From contig NZ_HG326653.1 in assembly GCF_000308295.2 (NCBI RefSeq), positions 765,212-829,211 of the forward strand: 64,000 nt of DNA, in the 5' to 3' direction. This DNA comes from Afipia birgiae 34632. Its GTDB lineage: Bacteria > Pseudomonadota > Alphaproteobacteria > Rhizobiales > Xanthobacteraceae. Both the position numbers and the translations under genes were made by a program. The notes under the pieces are model-generated. The model made no database searches and was not told the origin of the DNA. It was given only the letters and a program-made list of their open reading frames with translations. Below, piece after piece: positions 54,851 to 63,158 of the stretch; positions within the stretch are counted from its first letter, which is position 1; the number at the start of each line of letters is the position of its first letter.

Positions 54851-55457
54851 TCCACTGCAGGCCCCTCCCAAGGCGCAGGTGTTCTGGCTCCCACATGCCG
54901 ACACCAGCACAATTGTGCTGGCAGCCGCTCCCCCGATCTTCTCTTTGGATCGCGATGCACGAGCCGCATTCGATATCGCTCGATCGGTCGAACAGGGTGG
55001 CGAAACGCTTCTCCTCTACGAACTGAGCAAGAACCAGCACCTCCAGCTCATCCTGCCCTCCGGCCATTCGCCTGCGGTTCCTTTGGTCGCCATGGTCCCG
55101 ATCGGTCTGGAAGGATTTGATCGGGTAGAGTCCATTTACCGCCTTCTTGCGTCGCTCTACGGCCGCGCGGTGCCACAGGACACACGCCTCACGCCGCAGA
55201 AGCGCAGGCGGATGCGTCACATGTTGCAAGCGTTCGACGGCTTCCGGGATGGCGCAACTCAGCAGGAGATCGCCCGCATTATCTTCCGTCTTCCGCGGAT
55301 GAAGCGGGACGACTGGCAGATATCCTCTGCCCGCCATACCGTCATGGCCTTGCTGCGCGATGCACATGCGATGGTCGCTGGAGGTTATCGAACGTTGCTG
55401 CGCCACCGGCGGTCCCAGGGTTCGCGAACCAGGCGAACCGAAAGCGACCAACGCTGA
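54849..55457 (+). CDS. fseA: FseA C-terminal part (DUF2285), +1 frame
   Basis: The frame is open from before 54840 without an ATG near the junction; the first possible independent start is a GTG at 54879 without a ribosome site. The protein has the family segment VFWLPHADTSTIVLAAAP, a middle alpha/beta part, and a C-terminal DUF2285 helical domain (FDGFRDGATQQEIARIIF; ISSARHTVMALLRDAHAMVAGGYRTLL). It is best read as the second half of FseA, reached only by frameshifting; QseM should bind this DUF2285-bearing product. Confidence 0.85.
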   Translation, partial: DPLQAPPKAQVFWLPHADTSTIVLAAAPPIFSLDRDARAAFDIARSVEQGGETLLLYELSKNQHLQLILPSGHSPAVPLVAMVPIGLEGFDRVESIYRLLASLYGRAVPQDTRLTPQKRRRMRHMLQAFDGFRDGATQQEIARIIFRLPRMKRDDWQISSARHTVMALLRDAHAMVAGGYRTLLRHRRSQGSRTRRTESDQR

Positions 55458-55628
55458 ACGCAGAACATCGCCATTGCATGACCGCAGGACACCGGCGGAT
55501 GCGTTGCCCGCCTCTCGCGAACCGCTGACGTACAACGCCAACAGCGCAACGCGTCTCACAAAATTCCTTTCATCCGCCGCGAACACGTCATTGCTGTCAG
55601 TCCACCCCAAGGGCTCGGCGGATGTGGT

Positions 55629-55658
55629 GTGGGATTTCAGGTCCCCCCAAAATCCCAC
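55629..55658. promoter_or_regulatory. Inverted repeat upstream of rdfS
   Basis: GTGGGATTT (55629-55637) and AAATCCCAC (55650-55658) are perfect complements 12 bases apart, 89 bases before the rdfS ATG. Candidate FseA-controlled promoter site or attenuator. The rest of the gap 55458-55746 shows no gene. Confidence 0.5.
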
Positions 55659-55746
55659 TCCATCTCACCTGTTTCGCTTCGCCATCGTGGTCTTCGCCCG
55701 CCGCTGATTTCCAACGGCTCACGCAAACACCACGAAAGGCCGATCC

Positions 55747-56028
55747 ATGCGACCTGAACTCGCCGTTCTCCCGCCGCGCTTTCTGCGCACCAAGGAAGCC
55801 GCCGAATTCCTCGGCCTCTCCGCCCGAACACTGGAAAAGCACCGGACCTACGGAACCGGCCCGGCTTATCGAAAGCTCGGCGGCCGCGTCGTCTACGCCA
55901 TCGACGATCTCGAAGCCTGGGCCGATCGCGGCGCCGTCACCTCGACCTCCGATCCGCGCGGTTCGGTTCTTCCCGCCAAGCGCCAGTCGCCGACGCCGCC
56001 GGCGCGCGCAGGACGATACGCACGCTGA
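55747..56028 (+). CDS. rdfS: Excisionase / recombination directionality factor
   Basis: 93-residue MerR/AlpA-like winged helix protein: FLRTKEAAEFLGLSARTLEKHR, GTGPAYRKLGGRVVYAIDDLEAW, then a basic tail. Size, fold and position behind fseA match RdfS of ICEMlSym, which reverses integrase action and activates the downstream transfer genes. Here it is followed after 18 bases by repA and then by the conjugation operon. GAAAGG precedes the ATG. Assignment to rdfS rests on family and synteny. Confidence 0.82.
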   Translation: MRPELAVLPPRFLRTKEAAEFLGLSARTLEKHRTYGTGPAYRKLGGRVVYAIDDLEAWADRGAVTSTSDPRGSVLPAKRQSPTPPARAGRYAR

Positions 56029-56046
56029 CAGCGCACGATTTTCCGA

Positions 56047-56933
56047 ATGGCGGCGCGGCACCAGTCCCCTTCGGAGCGCGGGCAGCTCGATCTGTTCCGG
56101 GCGCTCCCCGGCGACTTCGCGCCGCGAGACGCGCAGGATCTCATGGCTTATCCGTTCTTCTCCCTCGCCAAATCGAAACGCATCGCGCCCATCGATTTCA
56201 AAGCCGGCGATGTGACCATCCGTGTCGAGGCCGTGCCCGATCACGGCATGGCGACCATCTGGGATGCCGACATCCTGATCTGGGCCGCGAGCCAGATCGT
56301 CGAGGCGCGCGACGCAGGCCTGCGCACCTCCCGGCTCATGGCGACGACACCTTTGAGATTTTGACCTTCGTCGGCCGTGGCGTATCGCTGCGCGATTACC
56401 AGCGCCTGAAGGCCGCGCTCGACCGGCTCCAATCCACTACCGTCGCAACCTCGATCCGCCAACCGGCGGAAGGCCGTCGGCATCGCTTCTCGTGGATCAA
56501 CGAATGGCAGGAGCGAACCGATCGCGACGGTCGCCCTGTCGGCGTCGAGCTGATCCTGCCGGACTGGTTCTATCGCGCCGTTCTCGATGACGCGCTCGTT
56601 CTGACCATCGACCGCGCCTATTTCGATCTGACCGGCGGGCTCGAACGCTGGCTCTACCGCGTCGTGCGCAAACATGGCGGCCGCCAGTCCTTCGGCTGGA
56701 GCTTCGACTTCGCTCACTTGCACCAGAAATCCGGCAGCCTCTCGCCGCTGAAGCATTTCGCCTACGACCTGCGCGACATCATCCGCCGCCAGCCCCTGCC
56801 TGGCTACCGGCTCGCCATCACGCAGCAGGTCGGCGGTCCCGAACTCCTCACCTTCGTCGCAACCGATCCGACTTTTTTCACCCCGCCGCGCCCGCGACGG
56901 AAACCGTCAACGCGCTTTGGGGACAAGCTGTGA
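56047..56933 (+). pseudogene. repA: Replication initiator RepA, frameshifted
   Basis: Replication initiator protein A family. The first part (56047-56364; LDLFRALPGDFAPRDAQDLM, WDADILIWAASQIVEARDAG, TSRLMATTP) and the second part (56361-56933; TFVGRG, LKAALDRLQSTTVATSIRQP, HRFSWINEWQE, RWLYRVVRKHGG) are consecutive pieces of one protein, but in different frames. At 56349-56363 the sequence ACCTTTGAGATTTTG lacks one base: adding one would give TPFEILTF, as in homologues. A -1 shift would have the same effect, but no classic slippery heptamer is seen. Repaired length is about 295 residues. It may be inactive or a sequencing error. Confidence 0.8.
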
Positions 56934-57243
56934 ATTCACTCGTGCTATCGGGGACCGCCCCTATCGTGCCATCGGGGACCCGATCCTCGTGCTATCGGGG
57001 ACCGGAAACGACGATTCATCGCCGAGATTCAAAGGCTTGCGACGGCCGTAACTTCTCTAACCTAGATTCCTTCGGAATCTTTCTAACGCCCCCGCACTGT
57101 TGCACGCCTGCGGATAACCTCCGCAACGATGGCGCAAAGGCTGGAAACGGCTGGCAATCCGCCGTTGTTTTGCTCCTCAAATCGGAGACCGGGTTTCCTT
57201 TAATCGTGAACTGGCCTGGCAAGTTCACGAACGGAGGCGCGTC
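56934..57243. other. Intergenic between repA and parA
   Basis: 310 bases without a gene. The left part holds three iteron-like repeats (56941-57003). The right part includes AACTGGCCTGGCAAGTT (57209-57225), a short inverted repeat (AACT...AGTT, GCC/GGC) before the parA ribosome site (CGGAGG), possibly a ParA or RHH operator. Confidence 0.5.
56941..57003 (+). repeat. oriV: Three iteron-like direct repeats
   Basis: CGTGCTATCGGGGACC at 56941-56956 and 56988-57003, and CGTGCCATCGGGGACC at 56965-56980: 16-bp units spaced 24 and 23 bases apart, about two helical turns. They lie 8 bases after repA. This is the pattern of initiator-binding iterons of a replication origin; no AT-rich melting region is obvious right beside them. 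Confidence 0.75.
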
Positions 57244-57897
57244 ATGATCGTAGCGCTCCTCAATCAAAAGGGTGGTGTCGGCAAGACGACACTCGCGCTG
57301 CATCTCGCCGGCGAATGGGCCGGGAAGGGGAAGCGGGTCACGCTGATCGACGCGGACCCGCAGGGCTCGGCTCTCGACTGGTCGCAACAACGCGCCCGTG
57401 AACGCTCGCCGCGCCTGTTCGGTATTGTTGGCCTTGCGCGCGATACCCTGCATCGTGAGGCGCCCGAGTTGGCGCGCGACGTCGATCATGTCGTGATCGA
57501 CGGTCCGCCGCGTGTCGCCGGCCTCATGCGCTCGGCGCTGCTCGCAGCCGACCTGGTGCTGATCCCGGTGCAGCCGTCTCCACTCGACGGTTGGGCCTCG
57601 GCGGAGATGCTCGCGCTTCTGAACGAAGCTCGCATCTATCGCCCCGGCCTTGCCGCGCGGTTTGTCCTCAACCGTTGCGGCGCGCGCACTGTCATCGCTC
57701 GCGAGACGGCCGAGACGCTGGCCGATCACGATCCGCCGGTACTGCGCACGGCGATCGGGCAGCGCGTCATCTACGCCGACGCCGCGCAGTCGGGCCGGCT
57801 CTCTTTCGAGATCGATGACGACGGTCCCGCCGCTCGCGAGATCGCTGCGCTCGCCAGCGAGATCGAGCAACTTCGCATCGGGAGGATCGCACCATGA
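57244..57897 (+). CDS. parA: ParA-family ATPase
   Basis: 217-residue ParA/MinD-type partition ATPase with deviant Walker A KGGVGKTT (residues 9-16), IDADPQGSALDW and VVIDGPPRV. It has no N-terminal DNA-binding extension, so it is the short (type Ib) form, which pairs with a small ribbon-helix-helix partner; one is encoded at 58634. It should stabilise the replicating, excised ICE. Its stop overlaps the methyltransferase start (ATGA). Confidence 0.9.
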   Translation: MIVALLNQKGGVGKTTLALHLAGEWAGKGKRVTLIDADPQGSALDWSQQRARERSPRLFGIVGLARDTLHREAPELARDVDHVVIDGPPRVAGLMRSALLAADLVLIPVQPSPLDGWASAEMLALLNEARIYRPGLAARFVLNRCGARTVIARETAETLADHDPPVLRTAIGQRVIYADAAQSGRLSFEIDDDGPAAREIAALASEIEQLRIGRIAP

Positions 57898-58637
57898 CGA
57901 TCCTCACCGGCGATTGCCGCCACCTCATGCCGGCGCACGGCCCGTTCGATCTGATCCTCGCCGATCCCCCTTATGGCGACACGTCGCTCGCCTGGGACCG
58001 GCGGGTCGACGGCTGGATCACGCGCGCTCGCGATGCGCTGCGCCCGACCGGCTCGTTGTGGGTGTTCGGCTCGCTGCGATGCTTCATGGCGACCGCCGAC
58101 CGCTTCGCCGACGCGAGGCTACGCGTCGCGCAGGAAATCGTCTGGGAGAAGCAGAACGGCTCCAGCTTTCACGCGGATCGCTTCAAGCGCGTGCATGAAC
58201 TGGCCGTCCAGTTCTATCCAACCGAGACGCCGTGGCGCGACATCTACAATGATGTGCAGACGACGCCCGATGCGACGGCGCGCACCGCGCGACGGAAGCA
58301 ACGTCCGCCGCATACCGGCCAGATCGATGCCGGCCACTATCTCAGCCATGACGGCGGCCCAAGGCTCATGCGCTCCGTCATCTACGTGCGCAATTGTCAT
58401 GGTCGCGCGATCCATCCGACCGAGAAACCGTCAGCGCTTCTCGAAATTCTGATCCGCACGAGCTGCCCCGAAGGCGGCCTGGTCGGCGATTGGTTCGCCG
58501 GTTCCGGCGCGGCCGGTGAAGCCTGCCGGCTCAGCGGCCGTCGTTATCTCGGCTGCGAGATCGATGCCGTCATGGCTGAGCGCGCCCGCGCGCGCATCGC
58601 AGCCCTGCTGCCGTTCCATGGTGGAGGCGCGGCATGA
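57894..58637 (+). CDS. Site-specific DNA methyltransferase
   Basis: 247-residue N6-adenine or N4-cytosine methyltransferase with catalytic DPPY (residues 24-27) before the cofactor motif (GDWFAGSGAAGEA) near residue 205, the beta-class order, and the HPTEKP segment that precedes it. No restriction partner is seen, so it is an orphan methylase that may protect the element or mark its DNA in transfer. It is coupled by four-base overlaps to parA and to the next gene. Confidence 0.9.
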   Translation: MTILTGDCRHLMPAHGPFDLILADPPYGDTSLAWDRRVDGWITRARDALRPTGSLWVFGSLRCFMATADRFADARLRVAQEIVWEKQNGSSFHADRFKRVHELAVQFYPTETPWRDIYNDVQTTPDATARTARRKQRPPHTGQIDAGHYLSHDGGPRLMRSVIYVRNCHGRAIHPTEKPSALLEILIRTSCPEGGLVGDWFAGSGAAGEACRLSGRRYLGCEIDAVMAERARARIAALLPFHGGGAA

Positions 58638-58888
58638 CGGAGCGCGCCGACAAACGCCGGTTTGTGTCCCGGCCGGGCAATCCCGAAAAATGGATCAGAG
58701 CGACTGAGCCGCAACCGCCCGGCATGGCTGCCGACAATGCGTTCACCGCCCGCTTGACCATCGACATCACGCCTGAACTGCGCGGTCGCATCAAGGTCGC
58801 GGCCTTTCGACGCGGGATCACCGTCGCCGAGGCGTTGCGCGAGCTGCTCGCGCGCGAATTTCCACCCATCGCGGGAGATCAGCCATGA
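58634..58888 (+). CDS. Ribbon-helix-helix protein, probable ParA partner
   Basis: 84 residues. A flexible basic N-terminus is followed by a ribbon-helix-helix domain (FTARLTIDITPELRGRIKVAAFRRG, VAEALRELLAREF). Small RHH proteins serve as centromere-binding partners and autoregulators of short ParA proteins, which fits the parA gene two genes upstream. It overlaps both neighbours by ATGA. Confidence 0.75.
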   Translation: MTERADKRRFVSRPGNPEKWIRATEPQPPGMAADNAFTARLTIDITPELRGRIKVAAFRRGITVAEALRELLAREFPPIAGDQP

Positions 58889-59403
58889 CGGGCAGAGCGG
58901 CCCATCGCGCGCGCAGCCGTCCGCGGCCGGACGGGCCTGCGCCGTTCACGACATTGGTCGAACTGACCTTCCAGAAACAGAAGGTCGAGCACTGGATCAG
59001 GTTCGGCCGCAAGAATTACGAACAGATCCTCGATCGCCGCCGCAGCATCGTCGGGTTCGCGCCGAACAGCATCTTCGCCTTCGTCCGCTGGGCGGCGGGC
59101 GAGTACGGCACGATCATCTCGCGCATCGACATCGTGCGCGCGGTGTGCCGCGGCGAGCCGTTCCAGACGCTGCCCTTCGTGCGTCCTGGCGGCGACATCC
59201 TGCTCAAGATCGAGAGCTGGCCGAAGGTCGAACGCGTGCTGCAGGCGATCGACGCGATCGAGCGTCTCGGCATCGATCCCGCAGCGGTCTCGCCCGACCA
59301 CTGGCGGCATATTCACAACCGAATGACCGCCGGCCAGGAACCTCGCGCCTACACGTCAGACCAACATCACGTCTACCTGCTGCGCCGAAAGGTCGAGCCA
59401 TGA
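58885..59403 (+). CDS. DUF2840 protein
   Basis: 172-residue DUF2840 protein (TTLVELTFQKQKVEHWIRFG, FVRWAAGEYGTIISRIDIVRA, DGPAYTSDQHHVYLLRR-type end). This family lies before TraF-type peptidases in alphaproteobacterial conjugation operons; it has no known function. It overlaps the RHH gene and traF by four bases each. Confidence 0.88.
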   Translation: MTGRAAHRARSRPRPDGPAPFTTLVELTFQKQKVEHWIRFGRKNYEQILDRRRSIVGFAPNSIFAFVRWAAGEYGTIISRIDIVRAVCRGEPFQTLPFVRPGGDILLKIESWPKVERVLQAIDAIERLGIDPAAVSPDHWRHIHNRMTAGQEPRAYTSDQHHVYLLRRKVEP

Positions 59404-59945
59404 CGCGCTTTGGCTTGATATTCACGACGGCGCTCGCGGCCATGGGCGTCGGCTATCCCGGCCTCACGTCGATGCCGACCAAGCTGATCTGGAACGCCTC
59501 CGCCAGCGCGCCGATCGGCTTCTACTCGATCGACTTCGAGGGGCTGTTCGAAGTCACCGATCTGGTCGCCGTCGATGCACCGGAACCACTCGCTACCTTC
59601 CTCGCCGAGCGCGGCTACCTGCCGAAGGGCGTGCCGCTGCTGAAGCGTATCCTCGCCGTGTCCGGGCAGACGGTTTGCCGCTCGAACCTCGCCATCACCG
59701 TCGATGGCGTCAATGTCGGCGTGGCGCTCGATCGTGATCGCGCTGGCCGCGATCTTCCGGTCTGGCAGGGCTGCCGCCGCATCGCGACCGGCGAAGTCTT
59801 TCTCATGAACTGGCAGGTCAACGACAGTCTCGACGGCCGCTATTTCGGCCTGACCTCCACCGACCAGATCATCGGCCGCGCCATCCCGCTGTGGAGCGAC
59901 GAGGGCGGCGACGGCCGTTTCGAATGGCGCGCACCGACGCGCTGA
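59400..59945 (+). CDS. traF: TraF-type conjugal signal peptidase
   Basis: 181-residue S26-family serine peptidase with an N-terminal membrane segment. The catalytic Ser36 is in SAPIG, the general-base Lys82 in LLKRILAV, and the typical NDSLDGRYFG box is near the end. TraF peptidases mature (and cyclise) the conjugative pilin. The ATG at 59400 overlaps the DUF2840 stop (ATGA); an upstream in-frame extension lies inside that gene and was rejected. Confidence 0.92.
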   Translation: MTRFGLIFTTALAAMGVGYPGLTSMPTKLIWNASASAPIGFYSIDFEGLFEVTDLVAVDAPEPLATFLAERGYLPKGVPLLKRILAVSGQTVCRSNLAITVDGVNVGVALDRDRAGRDLPVWQGCRRIATGEVFLMNWQVNDSLDGRYFGLTSTDQIIGRAIPLWSDEGGDGRFEWRAPTR

Positions 59946-60012
59946 CCGCCTTTCCTTCGGCGGGAGCGGTGCCCGTCGACGGATTTCCAACCTCACCGCC
60001 AAGGAGACCATC

Positions 60013-60360
60013 ATGCCGCAAATCGGACAGTTCACGCGCGAGGAATCCCGTATCGTCGGGCGCATCGAAACATTCACGCTTTTCCACGACATCGTCATCG
60101 TTCCGGCCGATCCGTCGGATGCGGAGAATGCGCCGGACTACCGCGTCCATGACCACGATCCGGGCGTCCGAGACATCGGCCCGGAGATCGGCGCGGGCTG
60201 GAAACGCACCGGCGAGAAGGCCGGCGAATACATCGCGCTGGTGATCGACGATCCGGGTTTGGCGCAGCCGATCCGCGCCAACCTATTCCGTGACGACGAT
60301 GCCGGCAGCACCTGGTCGCTGCACTGGTCGCGTCAACGCGATCGCGGCGAGAAGGAGTGA
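60013..60360 (+). CDS. DUF736 protein
   Basis: 115-residue DUF736 protein (MPQIGQFTREESRIVGRIET, then DYRVHDHDPG, GAGWKRTGEKAGEYIALVIDDP, and IRANLFRDD). The family is standard in alphaproteobacterial conjugation loci, of unknown function, possibly DNA-linked. GGAGACC precedes the ATG. It lies between traF and the transglycosylase gene, with the next ATG four bases after its stop. Confidence 0.9.
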   Translation: MPQIGQFTREESRIVGRIETFTLFHDIVIVPADPSDAENAPDYRVHDHDPGVRDIGPEIGAGWKRTGEKAGEYIALVIDDPGLAQPIRANLFRDDDAGSTWSLHWSRQRDRGEKE

Positions 60361-60363
60361 GTG

Positions 60364-61125
60364 ATGCTTGGCTCTCGTTCGCCGACGAGCCATCTAAATG
60401 TGTCCGGGTTGCATCGCGCGGCCCGGCGCATGGCTCTTCTTCTCCTTTCCGGCCTTGCCGTCGTGTACGTCATGCCGGCGGTCACGATGGCGCAGAGCTT
60501 AGCCGTCGCATCGGCCTCGGCCGGCGATCCTTATGCCGCCCATATCACTGAGGCCGCGACGCGCTTCCGCTTGCCGGCCACTTGGATTCGCGCCGTCATG
60601 CGCACGGAAAGCGCTGGCGATCCGCGCGCCATTTCGCCGAAGGGCGCGATGGGTCTGATGCAGATCATGCCGGCGACATGGGCGGAGCTGCGCGCTCGCC
60701 ATCGTCTCGGCGGCGATCCCTACAACGTGCGTGACAACATCATCGCGGGTAGCGGCTATATCCGCGAGCTGCTCGATCGCTATGGATCGCCGGGCTGGAT
60801 CGCGGCCTATAACGCCGGTCCCGGCCGCTACGACGAAGCGTTGAACGGCCGCCCGCTACCGGCGGAAACCCGCGCCTATGTCGCCACTGTCGCGTCGGCC
60901 ATCGGCTCCGGCGGGACAATGATGGCGGCTGCCGATCCGCTCGCCTGGATCCGCGCACCGCTGTTCATCGCGCAGCCGGATCGTAGATCAGCCGCCGATC
61001 CTGTGCCGCCCGGCCGTTCATCCGTCACCGCTCCGAATGCAGCCCCGGCGCGCGATCTCTCCGCCATCGTTCCACGATTGGGCGGCCTGTTCGTCGCGCG
61101 TTCGGGCGACAGGACCACGCCATGA
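60364..61125 (+). CDS. Lytic transglycosylase of the conjugation system
   Basis: 253 residues. A signal peptide (hydrophobic segment residues 23-42, cleavage near MAQ) leads to a lysozyme-like SLT domain with catalytic Glu82 (MRTESAGDPRAIS), GLMQIMPATW and AYNAGPGRYDEAL. It opens the peptidoglycan for assembly of the transfer channel. The C-terminal 60 residues are a low-complexity extension. An in-frame GTG three bases upstream is also possible. Confidence 0.92.
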   Translation: MLGSRSPTSHLNVSGLHRAARRMALLLLSGLAVVYVMPAVTMAQSLAVASASAGDPYAAHITEAATRFRLPATWIRAVMRTESAGDPRAISPKGAMGLMQIMPATWAELRARHRLGGDPYNVRDNIIAGSGYIRELLDRYGSPGWIAAYNAGPGRYDEALNGRPLPAETRAYVATVASAIGSGGTMMAAADPLAWIRAPLFIAQPDRRSAADPVPPGRSSVTAPNAAPARDLSAIVPRLGGLFVARSGDRTTP

Positions 61126-61372
61126 GCCTGCTCGGCATCTGTCGCACGGTCTCGGGCTCCCGCGTGTCATGGCGTGCGAAGAGGGGGGAGACAGGGAACG
61201 ACCGACTGAGAGGGCAAGGTAAAAGCCCATGCCTGGATCAACGCAAGCCATTGGTATGGCTTGCGTTTTCGCGGGCATGGCGGTCGGTCGCGGGCATGCT
61301 GCCCGGATTTCGCGAGCGTTTTCAACGCTTCGATATGCACGCCGCGATTTGCGCGCCGATCGGAGCGCCGGC
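61126..61372. promoter_or_regulatory. oriT: Candidate oriT and relaxase leader
   Basis: 247 bases between the transglycosylase and relaxase genes. At 61242-61269, AACGCAAGCCA and TGGCTTGCGTT form an 11-bp perfect hairpin with loop TTGGTA. RlxS-type relaxase genes have their origin of transfer just upstream, so this is the prime oriT candidate. It could instead be a terminator, since four T residues follow, but there is no clear T-run. Open frames crossing it look spurious. Confidence 0.55.
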
Positions 61373-63136
61373 ATGAGCGAGCGCGACAGCGACTTCCGCA
61401 TCAAGCCGGGCCGCGTCCGTTCGACGCGCGCGCCGAGGACAAAGAGCTTCGTCAATCAGGTGCTCGCCGCCGCACAGCGCGCTGGCCATACGTCTGGCGG
61501 AGCGCCGGCAGGCAAGGCTGGCCGGCGCCTTGGCCACTCGACCTTCGGACGCGGCCGCAACATCTTCGGCCGCTCGCGGATCTTCTCCCCGCAGCGCCGC
61601 GTCGTCATCAAGGCGCGGATCGCTCGCCATCGGGGCAAGGCGTATCGCTCGGCGCCGCTGACCAGCCATCTCAGTTATCTCAAGCGCGAGGGCGTGAGCC
61701 GCGACGGAGAGAAAGGCGTCATGTTCGACGCCGGAACCGATCGCGCCGATGACCTCGCCTTCGCCGAGAGGTGCAAGGACGACCGGCATCATTTCCGGTT
61801 CATCGTCTCGCCCGAGGACGCGGCCGAGATGATCGACCTCAAAGCGTTCACCCGCGACCTTGCCCGGCAGATGGAAGCCGATCTCGGCTCGCGCCTCGAC
61901 TGGATCGCCGTCGATCACTGGAACACCGACAATCCCCATGTCCATCTTCTGGTGCGCGGCGTCGACGAGACCGGCGCCGATCTCGTCATCTCGCGCGACT
62001 ATATCAGTCGGGGCCTGCGCTCCCGCGCTATGGACCTGGTCGACATCGAACTCGGCCCGAAGCCCGAGCATGAGATTCGCAACGCGCTGGAAAAGGAAAT
62101 CACCGCCGAACGCTGGACCCGCATCGATGGCGAGATTCAACGCGTCGCCGACGAAACCGGCTTCATCGATCTGCGGCCCGACCAGAGCGGTCCCGCCGAT
62201 CCTGAACTGCGCCGCCTCATGGTCGGCCGCCTCCAGCATCTTAAGAAGATGGACCTTGCGTTCGAGGGTGAGCCCGGCCAGTGGACGGTCGGACTCGGAG
62301 CCGAACGCACGTTACGCGAGCTCGGCATCCGCGGCGACATCATCAAGACCATGCACCGCGCCTTCGCCGGGCGCGATCAGGATCGCGGCTTTTCCGATTT
62401 CGTGATCGACGGCGGCGCAGCCGAAGCTCCGATCATTGGCCGTCTCGTCGATCGCGGCCTGCATGACGAGCTGAGCGGTGAGGCCTATGCCGTCATCGAT
62501 GGCGTCGACGGGCGTGCGCATCATGTCCGCTTTCGTGACATCGACGCCTTCGAACGCGCTCCGGCCAATGGCGGCATCGTCGAGGTTCGCCGCTTCGGCG
62601 GCCCCGAGGACGAACGTCCGACGCTCGTGCTCGCGACGCGCTCCGATCTCGATCTTCAGGCGCAGGTCACGGCGCCCGGCGCCACCTGGCTCGACCATCG
62701 CCTTGTCGAGCGCGAGGCGATGCCGCTCGCTCAATCAGGCTTTGCGCAGGAGGTGCGCGACGCCATCCATGCGCGGGCCGATCATCTCGCCGATCAGGGA
62801 CTGGCGCGCCGGGACGGCCAACGCATCGTGATGCAGCGCGATCTTCTTACGACGCTGCGTCGGCGTGAAGTCGATGCTGTCGGCGAGAAGCTTACGGCCG
62901 AGACCGGCCTGCCGCATGTGAAGGCACAGGCCGGCGAGTACGTCGCCGGCACCGTGCGCCAGCGCCTGACGCTGTCTTCCGGCCGCTTCGCGATGATCGA
63001 CGACAGGCTCGGCTTCCAGCTCGTCCCCTGGTCCCGCGACCTCGAACGCAAACTCGGCCAGCACGTCGCCGGCGTCGCCAAGGATGGCGGCGGCATCGAG
63101 TGGGCGATCGGCCGCAAGCGCGATCTCGGCATCTGA
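61373..63136 (+). CDS. rlxS: Relaxase, DUF3363 (RlxS type)
   Basis: 587-residue VirD2-like conjugative relaxase. A basic N-terminus (RTKSFVNQVLAAAQRAGH) is followed by the relaxase fold with the metal motif NPHVHLLVRG (His189, His191) and HFRFIVSPEDA; a DUF3363 domain with the conserved SLSERHLE-like LSGEAYAVIDGVDGR region fills the C-terminal half. It nicks one ICE strand at oriT and pilots it into the recipient. The nucleophilic residue is probably one of the N-terminal Tyr, which I cannot fix. The start at 61373 follows CCGGC without a strong Shine-Dalgarno; translation may depend on upstream elements. Confidence 0.92.
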   Translation: MSERDSDFRIKPGRVRSTRAPRTKSFVNQVLAAAQRAGHTSGGAPAGKAGRRLGHSTFGRGRNIFGRSRIFSPQRRVVIKARIARHRGKAYRSAPLTSHLSYLKREGVSRDGEKGVMFDAGTDRADDLAFAERCKDDRHHFRFIVSPEDAAEMIDLKAFTRDLARQMEADLGSRLDWIAVDHWNTDNPHVHLLVRGVDETGADLVISRDYISRGLRSRAMDLVDIELGPKPEHEIRNALEKEITAERWTRIDGEIQRVADETGFIDLRPDQSGPADPELRRLMVGRLQHLKKMDLAFEGEPGQWTVGLGAERTLRELGIRGDIIKTMHRAFAGRDQDRGFSDFVIDGGAAEAPIIGRLVDRGLHDELSGEAYAVIDGVDGRAHHVRFRDIDAFERAPANGGIVEVRRFGGPEDERPTLVLATRSDLDLQAQVTAPGATWLDHRLVEREAMPLAQSGFAQEVRDAIHARADHLADQGLARRDGQRIVMQRDLLTTLRRREVDAVGEKLTAETGLPHVKAQAGEYVAGTVRQRLTLSSGRFAMIDDRLGFQLVPWSRDLERKLGQHVAGVAKDGGGIEWAIGRKRDLGI

Positions 63137-63158
63137 CAACCACGGAAAGGATCTCGCC

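Noticed and set aside
56941-57003. CRISPR array
   Set aside because: Only three 16-bp units with 7-8 base gaps, no cas genes; the spacing fits iterons.
61122-61376. 84-codon frame and an upstream extension of the relaxase from 61229
   Set aside because: Both run through the hairpin region, lack family similarity, and the relaxase proper begins with the basic N-terminus at 61373.
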